DNA of 64,000 nucleotides, from NCBI GenBank assembly GCA_029204225.1, contig CM055096.1, positions 42,344,901 through 42,408,900 on the forward strand. The letters are read 5' to 3'. Shown here piece after piece: positions 61,474 through 64,000 of this stretch (positions are counted from its first letter, which is position 1; each line of letters begins with the position of its first letter). The stretch is from Diphasiastrum complanatum. Its lineage: Eukaryota > Streptophyta > Lycopodiopsida > Lycopodiales > Lycopodiaceae. Both the position numbers and the translations under genes were made by a program. A model generated the notes under the pieces. That model saw only the letters and a program-made list of their open reading frames with translations. It did no database searches and was not told the DNA's origin.

Positions 61474-64000
61474 GATGTTGGAGAGGCTCTTGATAACAAC
61501 AAAAATAAAAGATGTCATTCTGAAATCAGCATTCAAACAAAGCGTACACCAAAATCGTCAATTTTTGCAAGTGCAAATGCATCCACCCGACGTAATTCAG
61601 ATTTTTTGGAATTCTATTTTGATGAACAAGATTACACAAGCAACATATTACATGATGCTAATATGACAAACGATTCTGCAAGATCAAGATGGTCACAAGC
61701 AGATGAACTTTTGGAAGATCTACAAAGAGAGCCTCAAGTAGATTCAACATCCTTTGGAACTACTCAAAGTCTCAAAAGAAAACGTGTGCTTGCTTATGTT
61801 GCACCAAAAAAGGCAGAATATGTTTTATCATCAAAAAATATAAGGGAAACATTGATGCAACCATGATGTAGTAAGTTGTGCATTCGACAAATTACCTACA
61901 AAGAATGTGAAGACTTGCAACTAGGTGTGTGGAGAAAATGAGTAGCTGACAAGCATAATTAATTATTGCAGATGTTCAAATGTTTTTTTCATAGACGAGA
62001 AAAGTCAGATGCAAGGTTTGATATTTTGGAGGAACCCAAATTGCGTTTCAAACCTATGTTGGATGGTAAAGCTATATGCATAAAAGCATATCAAAATCTA
62101 TTGGGAATCTCCCATGGAATGTTTTGGCAAGTAATTGCTAAGGCACGTTATTCCATTGTGTACAAGTTTCATGGAAACACCGACACATTCAAGCAACGTG
62201 GACATTCTTTGAAAGGGTTGGCCATAATTGGTGGGATTTTGGAAAAGCATGCATTGCCTCAACCACATCTGCAACATAAATCAAAAGATGGCGTTGTTAT
62301 TTGCGAACATCATCTCCCACTCGGCATGCATAAACATGACGTCTTCAAAACTATAAACACACAACTTAAAGATGCATGTATTCCTGAAGTTTCAAGATCC
62401 ACGCTCTATAAGATGTGGAAACAAGAGTTTGGACATGTCAAGACTCCAACAAGACAAAGAATGTCCAAATGCAAAACATGTGACAACCTTAAAAATGCAA
62501 TAGAGACAACTCGTGACATTAGGATGCGTGATCGCTATATTGCATTGAGAGGTCGTCATCTACATCATGTTTTTTATTCTAGAAAATTGTATGCATATTG
62601 GAAAGAAGAGTCAAGATCCCATCCTGAACAGTCCTTGTGTCTTATCATTTATGGAATGGATCAAAATACAACAACATTACCCCGTTTCAATAAGACTCCT
62701 CCCAGATTAGAGGGGAATCGATTTTTGAAAACACATGTTTGTGGGGTATTGGTTGATGGATTCAAGTTGCCCTGTGATGTTTGGATTGATACCTTGCATG
62801 CTCATGATAGCAATCAAGTTGCCACATCAATAATGCGAGCAATAAGAAAGGTACAAGCATCACGTGGTAACTTACCTCCGATCTTACATATTCAAGCTGA
62901 CAATTGTTGGGGGGATAACAAGAACAAATTTATTTTTGGTCTTTGTTATATGTTAGTGTCACATAACATCTTCCAAAAGGTAGGCTTTGAAGTCCAAATC
63001 AATTCACACAATGCCAAATATGCTAGCATGAATTGGTGAAAAGATAGGTGGCGGTCGTATCGAAAGCACTGAAGTAGAAATACTGGAACAAATGGTAGAT
63101 TGGAAACAATTTATAGATCCTTGTATTGCTCAATGAAATGACAGCTTAGAAGGACACACCAATCCTCACTATTTCTGTTTTCAAATGATGAATGGTGAGC
63201 CAACCATGCAATGAAAATACTATTCTAATGATGGAGACAATGCATGGAGTGAACCTTTTAAATTGTTGCAGCGTGTACCTTTAAAAGATGAAGACATCTT
63301 TCTAGCATCCATGAAGGATCTGGATCCAGATGAAATGAAAGGAATAATGTCCTTTATTGATTATTTGCGGTTCATGAGCCAGAAGTTTCCAGAATACAAG
63401 AATCGCAATGATGCATGTGTGGCGGAAACCACAAAACTTGTCAAATATCTTTCCAAAGAAAAAATCTTATCAGGATCAATGTATAGCCAAGAGGATTTTT
63501 GGCCACAATCCCTGCCAACCACTTTCAATTCATCTATATCAACTTTGATCAATGAGGTTGGATGTAGAGTTATTATCCCGAAGGTTTTGTGGGCGAAAAG
63601 TTGATGCACCTCTGGTTGAATTCATTCAACGTAGAGAAGTTGTGTTGGACAAGTTCGTTGCAATGCGGCCTCCAGATGAAGATGTTGTGGAGGGTTCCAT
63701 ACCTATTTGGGTGGCAAAAGTTGTCGAAGTGAAGAAAAACTTAGAAGGCTTGGTCACAGAGTTTAAAGCATTATGGTATGAACCAAAATCTAATCAACGG
63801 CGTAGAAACCATAGACAAGTTCACAACTCGGAGCTGTACAAAAATTGCTTAGAGAAAGAATGGATTCCGAACAACAACGGACCACAATATATGGATGTAG
63901 ATACAGTTGTTCATGCATGGAAATCAAAGACGAAAAAAACAATTAAAGCACATGGCTATACTGTGGAAAAATCAATGTCTATTCCGGAAATATCAATGGC
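61291..64000 (+). pseudogene. DUF7869-like putative transposase, decayed, runs off the window
   Basis: One frame runs from 61291 to 63036 with three stops (61864, 61939, 61960), shifts near 63020, continues with TGA at 63134 and 63212, shifts again near 63590, and is open to the window end. Order of motifs: YNSDILT repeats, CSKLC...ITYKECEDL, LLGISHGMFW, QEFGHVKTPTRQRMSKCKTC (zinc-type), HHVFYSRKLY, IIYGMDQNTTTLP, LKTHVCGVLVDGF, QADNCWGDNKNKFIFGL, and a C-terminal WVAKVVEVKKNLEG segment. In this family the usual wording is IIDGMDQ.K..LP, QADNC..ENKN and GHTHEDID. Here the first Asp is Tyr and the third block falls at the first frameshift. No introns are needed. The family name is from memory. 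Confidence 0.72.

Noticed and set aside
61942-61971. TTATTGCAG before ATG at 61972 as a splice acceptor
   Set aside because: The frame is the same on both sides with only stop codons between, and the implied intron would be under 50 bp. In-frame decay explains it better.

Overview
This window looks like nuclear DNA of a land plant in a repeat-dominated region. The evidence is AT-rich sequence, long (CT)n and (AT)n microsatellites, many decayed Ty1/Copia and Ty3/Gypsy fragments with plant-type primer binding sites, spliceosomal GT-AG introns, and one intact gene of the plant LYR-motif (At3g19508/LYRM9-like) type. Two transposase-like families that I associate with animals and with bryophytes, lycophytes or ferns hint at a non-flowering plant. 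That is inference; no marker here fixes the species. Coding lesions include several CGA-to-TGA or TGG-to-TGA type stops, as expected for old methylated repeats.

Layout. 1-5.1 kb: Gypsy and Copia scraps, a duplicated Copia leader/gag junction, and perfect palindromes. 5.3-6.6 kb: a 1.25-kb fold-back element with a nested palindrome. 7.5-9.1 kb: a Copia LTR abutting a LINE ORF1-like gene. 9.4-13.9 kb: microsatellites, a 22-bp minisatellite, a 2.3-kb composite satellite built from G-box-like palindromes and (CT)n tracts, and a G-quadruplex run. 14-33 kb: nested Copia and Gypsy relics on both strands. The clearest is an LTR element at 26,449-29,478 that interrupts a Copia integrase and is bounded by a TGGAC target duplication. 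33-37 kb: hairpins and short tandem repeats. 37,671-38,271: the two-exon LYR gene, the only gene I would call intact and cellular. 40.3-41 kb: Gypsy integrase.

42.0-47.4 kb is the most unusual block. It holds three multi-exon genes that look like one decayed DNA transposon. The first is a plus-strand transposase-like gene with conserved splice sites but at least seven lesions. The second is a convergent minus-strand gene of unknown function. The third is a divergent plus-strand gene whose four exons splice into an open frame with an Ulp1/C48-protease-like core and a cysteine-rich tail; its predicted catalytic His is Gln. The block abuts a truncated but well-preserved minus-strand Copia element (47.45-50.19 kb) with LTR, PBS, gag, protease and the start of integrase.

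50-61 kb: weakly conserved sequence, a Copia LTR/PBS/gag start, a 24-bp minisatellite, a Gypsy integrase C-terminus, a GDSL-lipase exon relic and a 1.4-kb field of GTGCGAGTCAT motifs. 61.27-64.0 kb: a decayed intronless gene of the DUF7869-like putative transposase family, preceded by in-frame 69-bp repeats and running off the window end.
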